Shown here: piece by piece, positions 1-8,623 of the stretch
How positions within the stretch are numbered: the stretch's first letter is position 1
Layout of the letters: each line of letters begins with the position of its first letter
DNA from: Mycolicibacterium goodii
GTDB lineage: Bacteria > Actinomycetota > Actinomycetes > Mycobacteriales > Mycobacteriaceae
Direction of reading: 5' to 3'
DNA: 64,000 nt
Assembly: GCF_022370755.2 (NCBI RefSeq)
Contig: NZ_CP092364.2
Span: forward strand, 5,270,001-5,334,000
The notes under the pieces: model-generated
Seen by the model: the letters and a program-made list of their open reading frames with translations, nothing else
The model's database searches: none
What the model was told of the DNA's origin: nothing
Made by a program: the position numbers and the translations under genes

Positions 1-1
1 C

Positions 2-139
2 GCCGATGAGGCACTCAAGGCGTTCGCGTTGCATCCGCTGGTCGACTCGGTGACGGTGGCCCGCCAGCTGCTCGCCGGCTACATCGCCGCCAATCCCGAC
101 CTCGCCCGGGTGTTGGCGAACAGCTCGCTGGCCGCATGA
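2..139 (+). CDS. 6-phospho-beta-glucosidase family (GH4) C-terminus, partial
   Basis: The reading frame is open from the first bases and ends in TGA at 137-139, so only the last 45 residues of a longer protein are present. The tail reads as FALHPLVDSVTVARQLL followed by YIAANPDL. This resembles the C-terminal helix of NAD/Mn-dependent family 4 glycosidases (CelF/LicH type), which hydrolyse phosphorylated disaccharides. The stop overlaps the nagB start as ATGA, so the two genes are probably translationally coupled in one amino-sugar/phospho-sugar operon. The family call rests on a short tail and is tentative. A different C-terminal domain in the same sugar operon cannot be excluded. Confidence 0.6.
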   Translation, partial: ADEALKAFALHPLVDSVTVARQLLAGYIAANPDLARVLANSSLAA

Positions 140-879
140 CGGCGGTCGTCGACGTCACCGCCGATGCCACCGCCGCGGGCGAGGCGGTCGCCGCACGCAT
201 CGCGGCGCTGATCCGCACCAAACCCGACGCAGTGATCGGCGTCGCGACCGGTTCGTCACCGATGCCGGTGTACTCGGCACTGGCACGCCACGTTTCTGCC
301 GGTTTGGACGCGAGCCGCGTGACCTGGTGTGCCCTCGACGAGTATCTCGGTCTTCCTCCGCGACATCCGCAGTCATACCGGACCGCGCTCGAAGACGCCC
401 TGATCGGCCCACTACGCCTCGATCCCGCGGCGCTGCGGGTCCCCGACGGCACCGCCCAGGACCCGGACCAAGCGGCCGAAGCCTACGAGCAGTTCCTCGC
501 CAAGGCGGGCGTCGACCTGCAGATCCTGGGCATCGGGCGTAACGGGCACATCGGTTTCAACGAGCCGGGCACGTCGTTCGCCTCCCGCACCCACCGGGCC
601 CGACTCACCGAATCCACGCGGAAAGCGAACGCGCGGTTCTTCTCCGACGTTGCATCGGTGCCACACGAATGCCTGACACAGGGAGTCGCGACCATCATGC
701 GGGCACGGAGCATCGAACTCATCGCGACGGGGGAACACAAGGCCGAGGCGGTCGCGCGGGCACTGTACGGTCCGGTCACCGAGCAGTGCCCCGCCAGTGT
801 CCTACGACGTCATCCCGATGTACGTGTCACCCTCGACGACGCGGCCGCATCACTTCTCTCCCGCAGCCGTACCGCATGA
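136..879 (+). CDS. nagB: Glucosamine-6-phosphate deaminase
   Basis: A 247-residue cytosolic enzyme that converts glucosamine-6-phosphate to fructose-6-phosphate and ammonia, the entry of amino sugars into glycolysis. Visible motifs are the phosphate-binding loop GVATGSSP (about residues 35-42), LDEYLGLP (about 67-74, with the Asp of the catalytic region) and the signature GIGRNGHIGFNEPG (about 132-145), which has the Gram-positive form with Asn. Length matches the short bacterial NagB type. The ATG overlaps the stop of the upstream GH4-like gene by 4 bp, so translation is likely coupled. The sequence downstream is degenerate, so nagB is the last intact gene of its operon. Confidence 0.93.
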   Translation: MTAVVDVTADATAAGEAVAARIAALIRTKPDAVIGVATGSSPMPVYSALARHVSAGLDASRVTWCALDEYLGLPPRHPQSYRTALEDALIGPLRLDPAALRVPDGTAQDPDQAAEAYEQFLAKAGVDLQILGIGRNGHIGFNEPGTSFASRTHRARLTESTRKANARFFSDVASVPHECLTQGVATIMRARSIELIATGEHKAEAVARALYGPVTEQCPASVLRRHPDVRVTLDDAAASLLSRSRTA

Positions 880-1100
880 CAACCGCAACCTCGCATCTCG
901 CTCCGCGCCGCTCCGCACCAGCTTGGGGCTGGAAAGTTCGATGGTCGACACCGCCGCCAATCGACTGCGCCGACCGCAGCCACACCGATGAAGTCCAGCA
1001 GGCACTGCGCCAACCGGGCGCGGGCCTGCTCTGGTACGTCATCGAGCGTGGTGTTGGCGACGAAGTCGGCCAGGATCGCGGTGGCTCCTGGTGTGGTCAT
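880..1100 (-). pseudogene. Remnant of a second MmgE/PrpD family gene (N-terminus only)
   Basis: Immediately downstream of the intact MmgE/PrpD gene, a second ATG overlaps its stop (TGATG at 1098-1102). The frame begins with about 45 residues typical of an MmgE/PrpD N-terminus: LADFV, then DDVPEQARARLAQCLLDFIGVAA. These align with LVDWV and DQIPDPVRRRAVHLLLDGIGCGL of the neighbour. After about position 960 the frame turns into unrelated Arg/Cys-rich sequence and runs into the 3' end of nagB. The family is normally about 450-500 residues, so more than 85% is missing. It looks like the 5' stub of a tandem paralogue cut by a deletion that brought nagB next to it. I found no further homologous piece up to nagB. 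Confidence 0.7.
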
Positions 1101-2551
1101 CAGTCCAGTGCCCTTCCCACTTCACCGCCGAGTTGATCCACCAACGGCACGATGTCGTCGGCGCCGGACAGGCCGAGCACGGCGCGCTCGATCGCGGCGG
1201 CGCGCTCGACCGGCATCACCGGATCGACCAGGCTGTGGAACTTCGCGACCACCTCGTCGTCGGTCACCGGGTCCCCTGGGTAGCCGTGCGGTGCGATCAC
1301 CGTTGCGGTGTCGGTGGTGCCGTCGCTGAAGGTCAGGGTCAAGTGTGTCTGGAAGCGTTCGGTCAGTGGCAGTTCGTCGATGCTGCGGTCGAGTTCGACA
1401 TGCGTGCGGTCCAGCAGCCGCCACACGTCGTCGGCGTCGAGGCGTTGCGCGGTGAACTGCCGGGGCAGGGCGACCCCGTCCAGCAGGGTGACGGCCGCGG
1501 CGTAGCCGATGTTCATCTGCCCGCCGATCGCGGTCAGCGGGCGCTGCGGGTTCCACCAGCCGTGGTGGTAGATGACGTCACCGACGCGGATGTCGATGCG
1601 CTCGATCATGCGGCCGCCCAAGCGTTCGCGTAGCGTACGGGCCGCCTCGACCACGCCGTGCAGACCACCCATCACGGCCCAGGACTTCACCATGATGAAC
1701 GTGGTCTCCCAGTTGTCGCCGAGCCCCCGGGTGACGGCCTCGGTGTCGGGGTCATGACCCTCGCCGAACACCGCGAGGAAGCCCCCGTACGGCCGTTCCA
1801 ACACCTGGTCGATGCCGGTGTAGCCCGACTCGGCGAGTGCCGCCGAATAGAACCCGTTGCGGGCGGCGAAGCCGTGCTGCATCCGCTTGCCCATCGCTTC
1901 GTACTGCGCCGACATCAACCCGGCGGACTGGGTCGCGGCGAAACCGACCGCGTCCTCGAGCTGGGCACCGTCGAGGCCACGCAGCTTGCCGCAGGCCAGT
2001 GCGCTGGCGATGCCGCCAAAGATCGGCCCCGAATGCCATCCGCGCGAGAGCATTTCGGTACCGCCGAGGGCGTAGCCGATTCTTGGTCCGGTCTCGAACC
2101 CGGCGATCGCGGCCACCAGCAACTCTCGGCCGCTCACCGGGCGATCCAGGTGAGCCGCCGTCGCGAGCAGAGACGGCACCAAGAGCGACGCGGAGTGCAG
2201 TGGTGCCAGCGGGTGAAAGTCGTCGAGCTCGAAGCCCTGGATGAAGGTGCTGTTGAGCAGCGTCGCCCCGCCGGGTGTGGTGGTCCGGCCGGTACCGAGG
2301 ACCGGAACGGAGCCGGCCCCCTCGATGCCGAGCACGGCTTCTGTGGCGACGCGAGACCAGGGCAGCTGTGCCCCGATCAGCCCACATCCGATGCCGTCCA
2401 ACAGCAGGTGGACCGCACGCCGGCGCACTGGATCGGGGATCTGATCCCACGCCAGCCTGTGGACCCAGTCCACCAGTCGACCGGTTGGACCGTCTGGGTC
2501 GCTCGGTGGTGCTACCCGGGGCTGTGTCGACGATGCGTTCATATCGCCCAT
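1100..2551 (-). CDS. MmgE/PrpD family protein
   Basis: A soluble protein of about 483 residues of the MmgE/PrpD family, whose known members include 2-methylcitrate dehydratase and cis-aconitate decarboxylase. Family landmarks are LLDGIGCGL near the N-terminus, the motif FELDDFHPLAPLHSAS, GFETGPRIGYALG, GWHSGPIFGG and KSWAVMGGLHGVVEAA. The substrate is not evident: the neighbourhood carries no prpB or prpC. ATG at 2551 is used, and an alternative is ATG at 2542. Neither has a strong Shine-Dalgarno, so a leaderless transcript is possible. A divergent IclR gene starts about 60 bp away and probably controls it. The decayed paralogue directly downstream was once co-translated with it. Confidence 0.85.
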   Translation of the reverse strand: MGDMNASSTQPRVAPPSDPDGPTGRLVDWVHRLAWDQIPDPVRRRAVHLLLDGIGCGLIGAQLPWSRVATEAVLGIEGAGSVPVLGTGRTTTPGGATLLNSTFIQGFELDDFHPLAPLHSASLLVPSLLATAAHLDRPVSGRELLVAAIAGFETGPRIGYALGGTEMLSRGWHSGPIFGGIASALACGKLRGLDGAQLEDAVGFAATQSAGLMSAQYEAMGKRMQHGFAARNGFYSAALAESGYTGIDQVLERPYGGFLAVFGEGHDPDTEAVTRGLGDNWETTFIMVKSWAVMGGLHGVVEAARTLRERLGGRMIERIDIRVGDVIYHHGWWNPQRPLTAIGGQMNIGYAAAVTLLDGVALPRQFTAQRLDADDVWRLLDRTHVELDRSIDELPLTERFQTHLTLTFSDGTTDTATVIAPHGYPGDPVTDDEVVAKFHSLVDPVMPVERAAAIERAVLGLSGADDIVPLVDQLGGEVGRALD

Positions 2552-2612
2552 TGCAGGCAGCCCGTCGCCGACGGACCACTCAACTTGCGGAATCGGCAAG
2601 TACGATCGGAGC

Positions 2613-3383
2613 GTGGCTACGACAGCGCTGCGCGGACTGCAGATGCTGGAGACACTGGCCGGGATGCGTCAACCCGCGACGTTGCGCGATATCGCCGATC
2701 GCGCCGGTCTCTCCGAGTCCAATGCGTTCCGAATCCTGCAGGCGCTCGAGCAGGAGGGCTACCTGCATCACCTCGGCCGCTCCGGTTACCGCTTGGCGAG
2801 CCGCTCACTGGCGCTCGCGACCGTCATCGGTCCGCGCCCGGCGATGCTGCGGTTGATGTATCCGGTGGTGGCCCGGCTCGCCGCGATCAGTGGCGAAGCC
2901 GCCGTGATCCACCTGCGGGCCGGACACTTTCGGGTACTCGTGCTGGGTGTGCCGGCGCGGTCGGGGCCGATACTCGACCCGGCGGGCGTCCTCGGGGAAC
3001 GGACGCCGCTGGCCTCGGGAGCCAGTGGCCGGGTCATCCTCGCCCATCTACCCGAGGCCGAGCGTGCGCGTATCGACTTCGAGGGAGTCACGCCAGAACA
3101 GCTTGCAACGATCCGCGACCGCGGCTACGAGACCTCGCACGGGGAGAACCATCCCGGCATCAACGGCATCTCGGTGCCGCTGCTCGCCGAGATCGACAAC
3201 CCGTCGGATTCCCCAATTGCGCTGGGCGCCATGACGATTGCCGGTCCTGCCGAACGCCTTCCCGATGGGGGACTGCTGCGCCTCGCCGGCCCGCTGCAGG
3301 CGGCATGCCGCGACCTCAGCCCGCGCCTCGCAGCGCTCTTGGGACCCAATCCGGGCGCCACGCTCGACGCACTCGACCTCTAG
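2613..3383 (+). CDS. IclR family transcriptional regulator
   Basis: 256 residues with a GTG start. The N-terminal winged helix-turn-helix (about 1-65: RGLQMLETLAG, then LRDIADRAGLSESNAFRILQ) is followed by an IclR effector domain (about 75-245) with the usual GERTPLASGASGRVILA and GINGISVPL segments. It is cytosolic and DNA-binding. It lies head to head with the MmgE/PrpD gene with a short intergenic gap, the classic arrangement for a local repressor or activator of the divergent gene, probably sensing a small acid. It is not closely similar to the two paralogous IclR proteins at 34.9 and 47.0 kb. Confidence 0.9.
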   Translation: MATTALRGLQMLETLAGMRQPATLRDIADRAGLSESNAFRILQALEQEGYLHHLGRSGYRLASRSLALATVIGPRPAMLRLMYPVVARLAAISGEAAVIHLRAGHFRVLVLGVPARSGPILDPAGVLGERTPLASGASGRVILAHLPEAERARIDFEGVTPEQLATIRDRGYETSHGENHPGINGISVPLLAEIDNPSDSPIALGAMTIAGPAERLPDGGLLRLAGPLQAACRDLSPRLAALLGPNPGATLDALDL

Positions 3384-3469
3384 ATGACAGGCGCTCCAGG
3401 TCGGAGTCCGCAGATCACGACCTCGGAGTACAGGGTACGGGTGTCGGCGGCGGTCAAGGGACAGGGTTG

Positions 3470-4537
3470 TCAATTGAGAAGCCGCGCGGGCCGAGCGTCT
3501 GCCGTACGGGCCTCGTTGTTGTGGTGAACGCGGACGCTCACCTCAAGCTGAAAGCGGTCGGCGGGGTTCTTGAGTGACAGACCCGTGAGTTCCTCGATGA
3601 GCTTGATCCGGTACAGCAGGGAATGGCGGTTCAGATACAGGGTTCTTGCCGCCGCACTGATGTTCGTCGCCTCGTTGAGGAGCACTTCCAGCGTGCGGAC
3701 CAGTTGTCCGCGTCGGGTGCGGTCATAGTCGATCAGTGGCTGCAGTGTCTGCAGCACGATCGCCATGGACTGCGGATGCTGCCGCAGCACCTCGGCGAAA
3801 TGCGTTGGGCCCACCGGCCCTTCGGGGACGGGCGCCGGCGACGGCGCGGCGGCCGCAAGGTTGACGGGTTGCTGGGGAGGCAGCAACACCCAACTGACGG
3901 CAGTCTCCTGGATTGCGTTGAGCCGCTTGGCGGCTTCGACCAGCGCCGAGACCGTGGATGACGAAGGCGCCGGCGAGAAGTGGCTCATCACCAGGTCGTC
4001 CGTCACCGATGATTTCACCGTCACACCCGCCGCGAGCGCCAACTCATGGAGATTGTTGGCGAAGGTGGCGGCGAAGTCATTCCAGCCGGCGTCATCCCGT
4101 TCGCGTCGCCCGATCACCATCTGCACCTGCTCGTCGGGAGACAGCGGGGTGAGCAGGGGCAGCAGGCTCCGCTGGACCGCGGAGAATGCGACCTCCCACG
4201 GCAACAGCACCACCGGAAAGTCGTGCTGGTCGGCGGCGGGGGCCAGGGAGACAAGCAGTTCATGGACGGGCACCTCGGGCGGCGGGCTGATCACCACCCC
4301 GGCCGCAGGCGAGGTGACCAGATAGGTGAGGAAGTCCACCACGCCGGGTTGGCGGACGTCGGCGCCGGTGGTGAGAACGAGATCACCGGGACGGACGAAG
4401 GACTCGGCGGGGGCGTGCATGATGTCGACCCAGAGCACCTCGCGGCCCAACCCCCGATGCCCGGCGACGACCGATCCCAGATCGAGTGGCGGAACAGTCA
4501 AGGCCGCCGCCACGCTCAGCGGCATATCCCGAGACAT
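3470..4537 (-). CDS. PucR family transcriptional regulator
   Basis: About 355 residues. The N-terminal PucR-type domain (about 10-130) contains LWVDIMHAP and FVRPGDLVLTTG. The C-terminal helix-turn-helix of the PucR/CdaR type (about 280-345) has LVRTLEVLLNE, NISAAARTLYLNRHSLLYRI and the closing LEVSVRVHH. ATG at 4537 is preceded by AGGGA at good spacing, and an in-frame GTG at 4549 is the alternative. The central part contains a Pro/Ala-rich linker near residues 225-240. It lies beside an APC permease and faces the diol dehydratase operon, so it most likely controls uptake and use of that substrate. PucR regulators act in purine, amino-alcohol and diol catabolism. Confidence 0.88.
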   Translation of the reverse strand: MSRDMPLSVAAALTVPPLDLGSVVAGHRGLGREVLWVDIMHAPAESFVRPGDLVLTTGADVRQPGVVDFLTYLVTSPAAGVVISPPPEVPVHELLVSLAPAADQHDFPVVLLPWEVAFSAVQRSLLPLLTPLSPDEQVQMVIGRRERDDAGWNDFAATFANNLHELALAAGVTVKSSVTDDLVMSHFSPAPSSSTVSALVEAAKRLNAIQETAVSWVLLPPQQPVNLAAAAPSPAPVPEGPVGPTHFAEVLRQHPQSMAIVLQTLQPLIDYDRTRRGQLVRTLEVLLNEATNISAAARTLYLNRHSLLYRIKLIEELTGLSLKNPADRFQLEVSVRVHHNNEARTADARPARLLN

Positions 4538-4600
4538 GTCATCCCTCACTCCGTGATCGGTTCGGCTGACGGAGCCGCCCTGTTGCCGGAGGAACCGCGA

Positions 4601-4639
4601 AGGGCGCTGACGCCGCCTGATCGACGGTATCAGCGCCCT
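4601..4639 (-). terminator. Intrinsic-type hairpin after the APC permease gene
   Basis: AGGGCGCTGA at 4601-4610 and TCAGCGCCCT at 4630-4639 form a perfect 10-bp stem with a 19-nt loop. It lies about 37 bp downstream of the permease stop and upstream of the pucR-type gene. There is no long U tract, as is common for mycobacterial terminators. Confidence 0.6.
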
Positions 4640-4675
4640 GTGCGGCTCTTTGCTCGCGGTTCGGTCGGCTACTCC

Positions 4676-6103
4676 TTACTTCGTCGATGCCAAGGTCCCC
4701 GCGGCCCGGCGGCTCAGCACCATTCCGATACCGAACACGACCAACGGCGCCAAGCCCAGGATCACGGCAAGAGTGGCACTACCGCCGACGACCAGCGTCA
4801 GGTTCGACACGATCAGCGCCAACCCGGCACCGAGCGCGAGCGTGGCCGCCGACGCCAGAACCACGGTGCGGGTCGCCCCACCACGCCGGCTGAAGAAGAT
4901 CACGACAGAGATCGTCGTCAAGAGCCACAGGATTGCCAGCGCGAGTACCCCGACGCCGCCGAGCGGCCCGAAGATCTGCAGCACCGGGTCCAGTCCCAGC
5001 CCCGCGAGGATGCCCATGATCACGAACGAAGCCACGGTGATCGCCAGCGAGGCGTTGGAGGGGGCACCGAACCGGGGGTGGACCTGTCCGATCTGCTTCG
5101 GGAACACGTTGTTCTGACCGAGGACGAACGCGTACCTGGCACTGATGTTGTGGAATGCCAAGGCGCACGCGAAGACACTGACGAACCAGAACAGCGTCGT
5201 GAGGTCGCGGCCGAGCATGCCGAGGTACTTCTCGGCGGTGTTCACCATGAAGTTGTCCGGGTCGTCCTTGGCCACCTGGATGGCGTCGTGGCCGCCGTTG
5301 CCCTCGATCAGGGCCCAGCTCGAGAACGCATAGAAGCTGGCGACGATGCCGACCGCCCAATAGGTGGCGCGGGGAACGGTGCGGTCGGGATCCTTGGCCT
5401 CGTCACGGAACACCGACGTGGCCTCGACACCCACGAAGCCCCACAGCGCGTACAGCAGGGCGATGCCGACACCGCCGGCGAGACCCTGGGGTGTGAAGGA
5501 GTCGCCGGTGATCCCCTGCTCGCCGCCCCGCAGCACGATGACCAGATCGAGCACCACCAGGATCGCGACCTCGGACACGAGGAACACCCCCAGCACCTTC
5601 GCGCTCAGATCGATGTCGCGGTAGCCCAGCCACGCGACTGCCGCGAGCACGAGCGCGGTGAGGATCCACCACGGGATGTCCGGCCCGCCGAAGCGCTCGA
5701 TGAGGCCGCCGAGGATGACACCGTCGTACGCCGACACCCCGAGCAGCGTGCACATGTAGGCCGGCAGTGCGAGCACGGCCGCACCGGTACCGGCGGCGCG
5801 GCCCAGGCCCCGCTGGATGTACGCGTAGAAGGCACCCGCATCGGTGACGTACTTCGACATCGCGACGAAGCTGGCCGCGAAGAGCAGGAAGATCACACCC
5901 GCGACGAGGAACGCCACCGGGATACCTGTGGTGTTACCGAGTGCCATGCCGATCGGCACGTTCCCGCCGATGGTCGAAAGAGGCGCCGCGGCGGCCACCA
6001 CCATGAGCACGATGGCCGGGATACCGAGATTTCCGCGTAGTTTTTCGTTACCACCGCCTCGTGGCGCTTCCCTGCCGGGTCGATCGTCCACAACCTCAGA
6101 CAT
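4676..6103 (-). CDS. APC superfamily amino acid/amine permease
   Basis: About 475 residues with roughly 12 hydrophobic segments, so an inner-membrane secondary transporter of the amino acid-polyamine-organocation superfamily. The first helix carries PAIVLMVVAAAAPLSTIGG, the unwound substrate-binding helix of the family. FVGVEATSVFRDEAKDPDRTV (written here as key residues VEATSVF and EAKDP) is the conserved cytoplasmic loop. The start ATG at 6103 has a strong AGGAGG. The gene is divergent from the diol dehydratase operon and co-oriented with the pucR-type gene. It probably imports an amine or amino-alcohol related to the dehydratase substrate. That role is inference from context. Confidence 0.88.
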   Translation of the reverse strand: MSEVVDDRPGREAPRGGGNEKLRGNLGIPAIVLMVVAAAAPLSTIGGNVPIGMALGNTTGIPVAFLVAGVIFLLFAASFVAMSKYVTDAGAFYAYIQRGLGRAAGTGAAVLALPAYMCTLLGVSAYDGVILGGLIERFGGPDIPWWILTALVLAAVAWLGYRDIDLSAKVLGVFLVSEVAILVVLDLVIVLRGGEQGITGDSFTPQGLAGGVGIALLYALWGFVGVEATSVFRDEAKDPDRTVPRATYWAVGIVASFYAFSSWALIEGNGGHDAIQVAKDDPDNFMVNTAEKYLGMLGRDLTTLFWFVSVFACALAFHNISARYAFVLGQNNVFPKQIGQVHPRFGAPSNASLAITVASFVIMGILAGLGLDPVLQIFGPLGGVGVLALAILWLLTTISVVIFFSRRGGATRTVVLASAATLALGAGLALIVSNLTLVVGGSATLAVILGLAPLVVFGIGMVLSRRAAGTLASTK

Positions 6104-6202
6104 CGGTGATCCTCCTGTGCCAGCGGAGCCCCAGATCGTCAGCCCCGTCACATTCCGGGAAAGTTTGCGAGAAGAACACCGCCGCGGCCAGAGGGTGAAG
6201 CC

Positions 6203-6281
6203 GGTTTCCAACATCTTGTTGTAGAGCCGGCGGTCTTCACGCGCGGCCCGGCGCCCGCCTCAAACAGGTTGTTGGAACCTG
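6203..6281. promoter_or_regulatory. Two related inverted repeats between permease and diol dehydratase genes
   Basis: CAACA-tct-TGTTG at 6209-6221 and CAGGTT-gttgg-AACCTG at 6265-6281 are inverted repeats in the divergent intergenic region. They share the core GGTT(T)CCAACA: in the second site it appears on the opposite strand as TGTTGGAACC. This is a plausible paired operator for the adjacent PucR-type regulator. The binding protein is inferred, not shown. Confidence 0.45.
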
Positions 6282-6358
6282 CACACCCAGCGTTGTCCCG
6301 CGCCCAGGTTGCGTCGATGCTGTTTCGGTCACGCCACGAGAGAGGTACGGCAGTTGCC

Positions 6359-8623
6359 ATGCACCTGAACAGCACCGAGGTCGACAACCAGTTGGGCCGT
6401 ATCCGGCTGTTGGACCAGCAGCGCGTCAATCTCGACGGATTTGCCGAGACGGACCCGGAACTGGGGATGATCTCGCACCGTTCGCCCCACGACCCGGAGC
6501 CGTCCTGGGTGGTGGCCGACGACGGCACGGTGCTGGAGATGGACTCGAAGCAGGCCGCGGACTTCGACACGATCGACGAGTTCGTCGTGACCTACGCCAT
6601 CGACCACACCGAGGCGGCGCATTCGATGGCGATGTCCGACGTCGAACTGGCACGGATGATCGTGGATCCGAATCAGCCGCGTGAGGACGTGCTGCGGGTC
6701 TGTTCCGGGCTCACCCCGGCCAAGATGGCCCGGGTCGTCGCGCTCCTGCAGCCTGTCGAAATCCAGATGGCGATGACGAAGATGCGTGCCCGGCGCACTC
6801 CCGCAAACCAGGCGCACGTCACCAACCGCCTCGACGATCCGCTTTTGGTCGCGGCGGACGCGGCAACCGCGGTGGTGTACGGCTTCCGGGAGTTGGAGGC
6901 CACCGTGCCGGTGCTCGACGACGCCTCGGCCGTCGCCGTGGGACTGTTGATCGGCTCGCAGGTTCCCGCTCCCGGTGCGCTGACGCAATGCTCCGTCGAG
7001 GAGGCGCGCGAACTGGAGATGGGCGTGCGCGGACTGGTCTCGTACGCCGAGACGGTCTCGGTCTACGGCACCGAACAGGTCTTCACCGACGGCGACGACA
7101 CCCCGTGGTCCAAGGCATTCCTGACCTCGTGCTATGCCTCACGCGGAATCAAGATGCGGCTGTCCAGCGGCGCCGGTTCCGAGGTGCTCATGGGCCAAGC
7201 CGAAGGCAAGTCGATGAACTACCTCGAGTCTCGCTGTGTGGCCCTGGCCAAGGGCATCGGCGCGCAGGGAGTACAGAACGGCGGGGTCGACGGGGCCGCG
7301 ATCACGGCGTCGGTGCCCGGCGGCGTCAAGGAACTGCATGCCGAGAACCTCATGGTCATGCTGCGCGGCCTCGAATCATGCAGTGGGAACGACTCGTTGA
7401 TGAGCGAGTCCACCATGCGCCGCACCAGCCGGACGTTGCCGACACTGCTGTCGGGCTCGGACTTCATCTTCTCCGGCTTCGGCTCCGTCGTCTCCTACGA
7501 CAACATGTTCGGCCCGTCCAACTTCAACGCCGCCGACCTCGACGACTACCTCGTACTGCAGCGCGACTGGGGCGTCGACGGCGGCCTGCGTTCGGTGGAT
7601 CCGACCACGCTGGAATCGATGCGCCGTGAGGCCGCCGAAGCCACCCGCGCGGTGTTCGAATACCTCGGTCTGGCCGATTTCGACGACGATCACGTGGAAG
7701 CCGTTGTGGGGGCCGAAGGCTCGAAGGACCTTCCGCAGACCGACGGTGTGAAGGTCCTGAGCGCCGCGCGCATGATCGACCAGTCGGGACTCACGGTGCT
7801 CGACATTGTGACCGCCCTCGCCGAGACCGGGTTCTCCCACATCGCCGACCGTGTGCTGGGCATGGCCCGGGCCCGGGTCATGGGTGACTACCTGCAGACC
7901 GCGGCGATCTTCGACGAGGAGATGAACGTGTTGTCGGCGCTGCAGGATCCCAACGACTACCGAGGTCCGGGAACCGGTTACCGACCGAGTCCCGAGCGCC
8001 AGGCACAGATCGACGCGGTGCGGCAGGCCAGGTCGGTGGCCGATCTGGTGCGAGAGCAGGCCACCTTCGCCCGACCGGATCGCCTCAGGGTGCTCGGCGC
8101 CGCCACAGTCGGTGAGGATCCGCGGGAGGTCGTCATCGGCGTATCACCGGCATTCGGAACCAAGCTGTTTCGCACTCTGTCGGGTATGACCATCTACGAC
8201 GTGCTCGAGCAGATACTGGCCGGGTTGGAGGAGGAGCACTGTGTCCCGCGCGTCGTGCGGATCACCGACAGCATCGATCTCGGCGCGATCGGGAAGTCGG
8301 CGGCGCGGCTTTCCGGGTCCGGTATCGGTGTGGGCCTGCAGGCCAAGGGCACCACGCTCATCCACCGTCGCGATCTCCCGCCGTTGGCAAACCTCGAATT
8401 GCTCAGCGTCGCACCGCTGATCACCCCGGAGATGTACCGGCTGATCGGCATCAACGCCGGAAGGCACGCCAAGGGGGCTACTCCGGCGCCGATGCGCAAC
8501 GCCTACACCGAGGAAGCGATCACCGCCCGCTACCACACCAAGGTCGTGTCGATGGTCGCCATCGAACGGCGGGAGTCCGAACGCCGCGACACCGGCAACG
8601 TCGAACTGGAGACCACCCGATGA
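6359..8623 (+). CDS. Coenzyme B12-dependent diol/glycerol dehydratase, large and medium subunits fused
   Basis: About 754 residues. Residues up to about 530 match the large (alpha, PduC/DhaB1) subunit: RVNLDGF near the start, KMRARRTPANQAHVTN (active-site His), GFRELEAT (Glu), SYAETVSVYGTEQVFTDGDD, GVQNGGVDG (Gln), ESCSGNDSLMS (Asp) and SGSDFIFSGF (Ser). After a linker, the rest matches the medium (beta, PduD) subunit: VVIGVSPAFG, RLSGSGIGVGLQ, KGTTLIHRRDLPPLANLEL and RLIGINAGRHAKG. The enzyme dehydrates 1,2-diols to aldehydes by adenosylcobalamin radical chemistry. The N-terminal shell-targeting extension of PduD is absent at the fusion. ATG 6359 is chosen, with GAGAGG about 13 nt upstream; ATG 6317 is possible. 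The stop overlaps the gamma-subunit start. Confidence 0.93.
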   Translation: MHLNSTEVDNQLGRIRLLDQQRVNLDGFAETDPELGMISHRSPHDPEPSWVVADDGTVLEMDSKQAADFDTIDEFVVTYAIDHTEAAHSMAMSDVELARMIVDPNQPREDVLRVCSGLTPAKMARVVALLQPVEIQMAMTKMRARRTPANQAHVTNRLDDPLLVAADAATAVVYGFRELEATVPVLDDASAVAVGLLIGSQVPAPGALTQCSVEEARELEMGVRGLVSYAETVSVYGTEQVFTDGDDTPWSKAFLTSCYASRGIKMRLSSGAGSEVLMGQAEGKSMNYLESRCVALAKGIGAQGVQNGGVDGAAITASVPGGVKELHAENLMVMLRGLESCSGNDSLMSESTMRRTSRTLPTLLSGSDFIFSGFGSVVSYDNMFGPSNFNAADLDDYLVLQRDWGVDGGLRSVDPTTLESMRREAAEATRAVFEYLGLADFDDDHVEAVVGAEGSKDLPQTDGVKVLSAARMIDQSGLTVLDIVTALAETGFSHIADRVLGMARARVMGDYLQTAAIFDEEMNVLSALQDPNDYRGPGTGYRPSPERQAQIDAVRQARSVADLVREQATFARPDRLRVLGAATVGEDPREVVIGVSPAFGTKLFRTLSGMTIYDVLEQILAGLEEEHCVPRVVRITDSIDLGAIGKSAARLSGSGIGVGLQAKGTTLIHRRDLPPLANLELLSVAPLITPEMYRLIGINAGRHAKGATPAPMRNAYTEEAITARYHTKVVSMVAIERRESERRDTGNVELETTR

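Noticed and set aside
1658..3577. 639-codon open frame on the plus strand
   Set aside because: It is antisense to the MmgE/PrpD gene and runs through the IclR gene in another frame. It is Arg/Gly/His-rich with no domain, the usual shadow of high-GC coding DNA.
4046..6040. 664-codon open frame on the plus strand
   Set aside because: Antisense to the pucR-type gene and the APC permease gene, both with clear family motifs. It has a biased low-complexity composition and no start signal.
6104..6358. Possible cobalamin riboswitch before the B12-dependent dehydratase
   Set aside because: No B12-box-like sequence was found in the leader. The symmetrical elements there are short DNA palindromes, more like operators.
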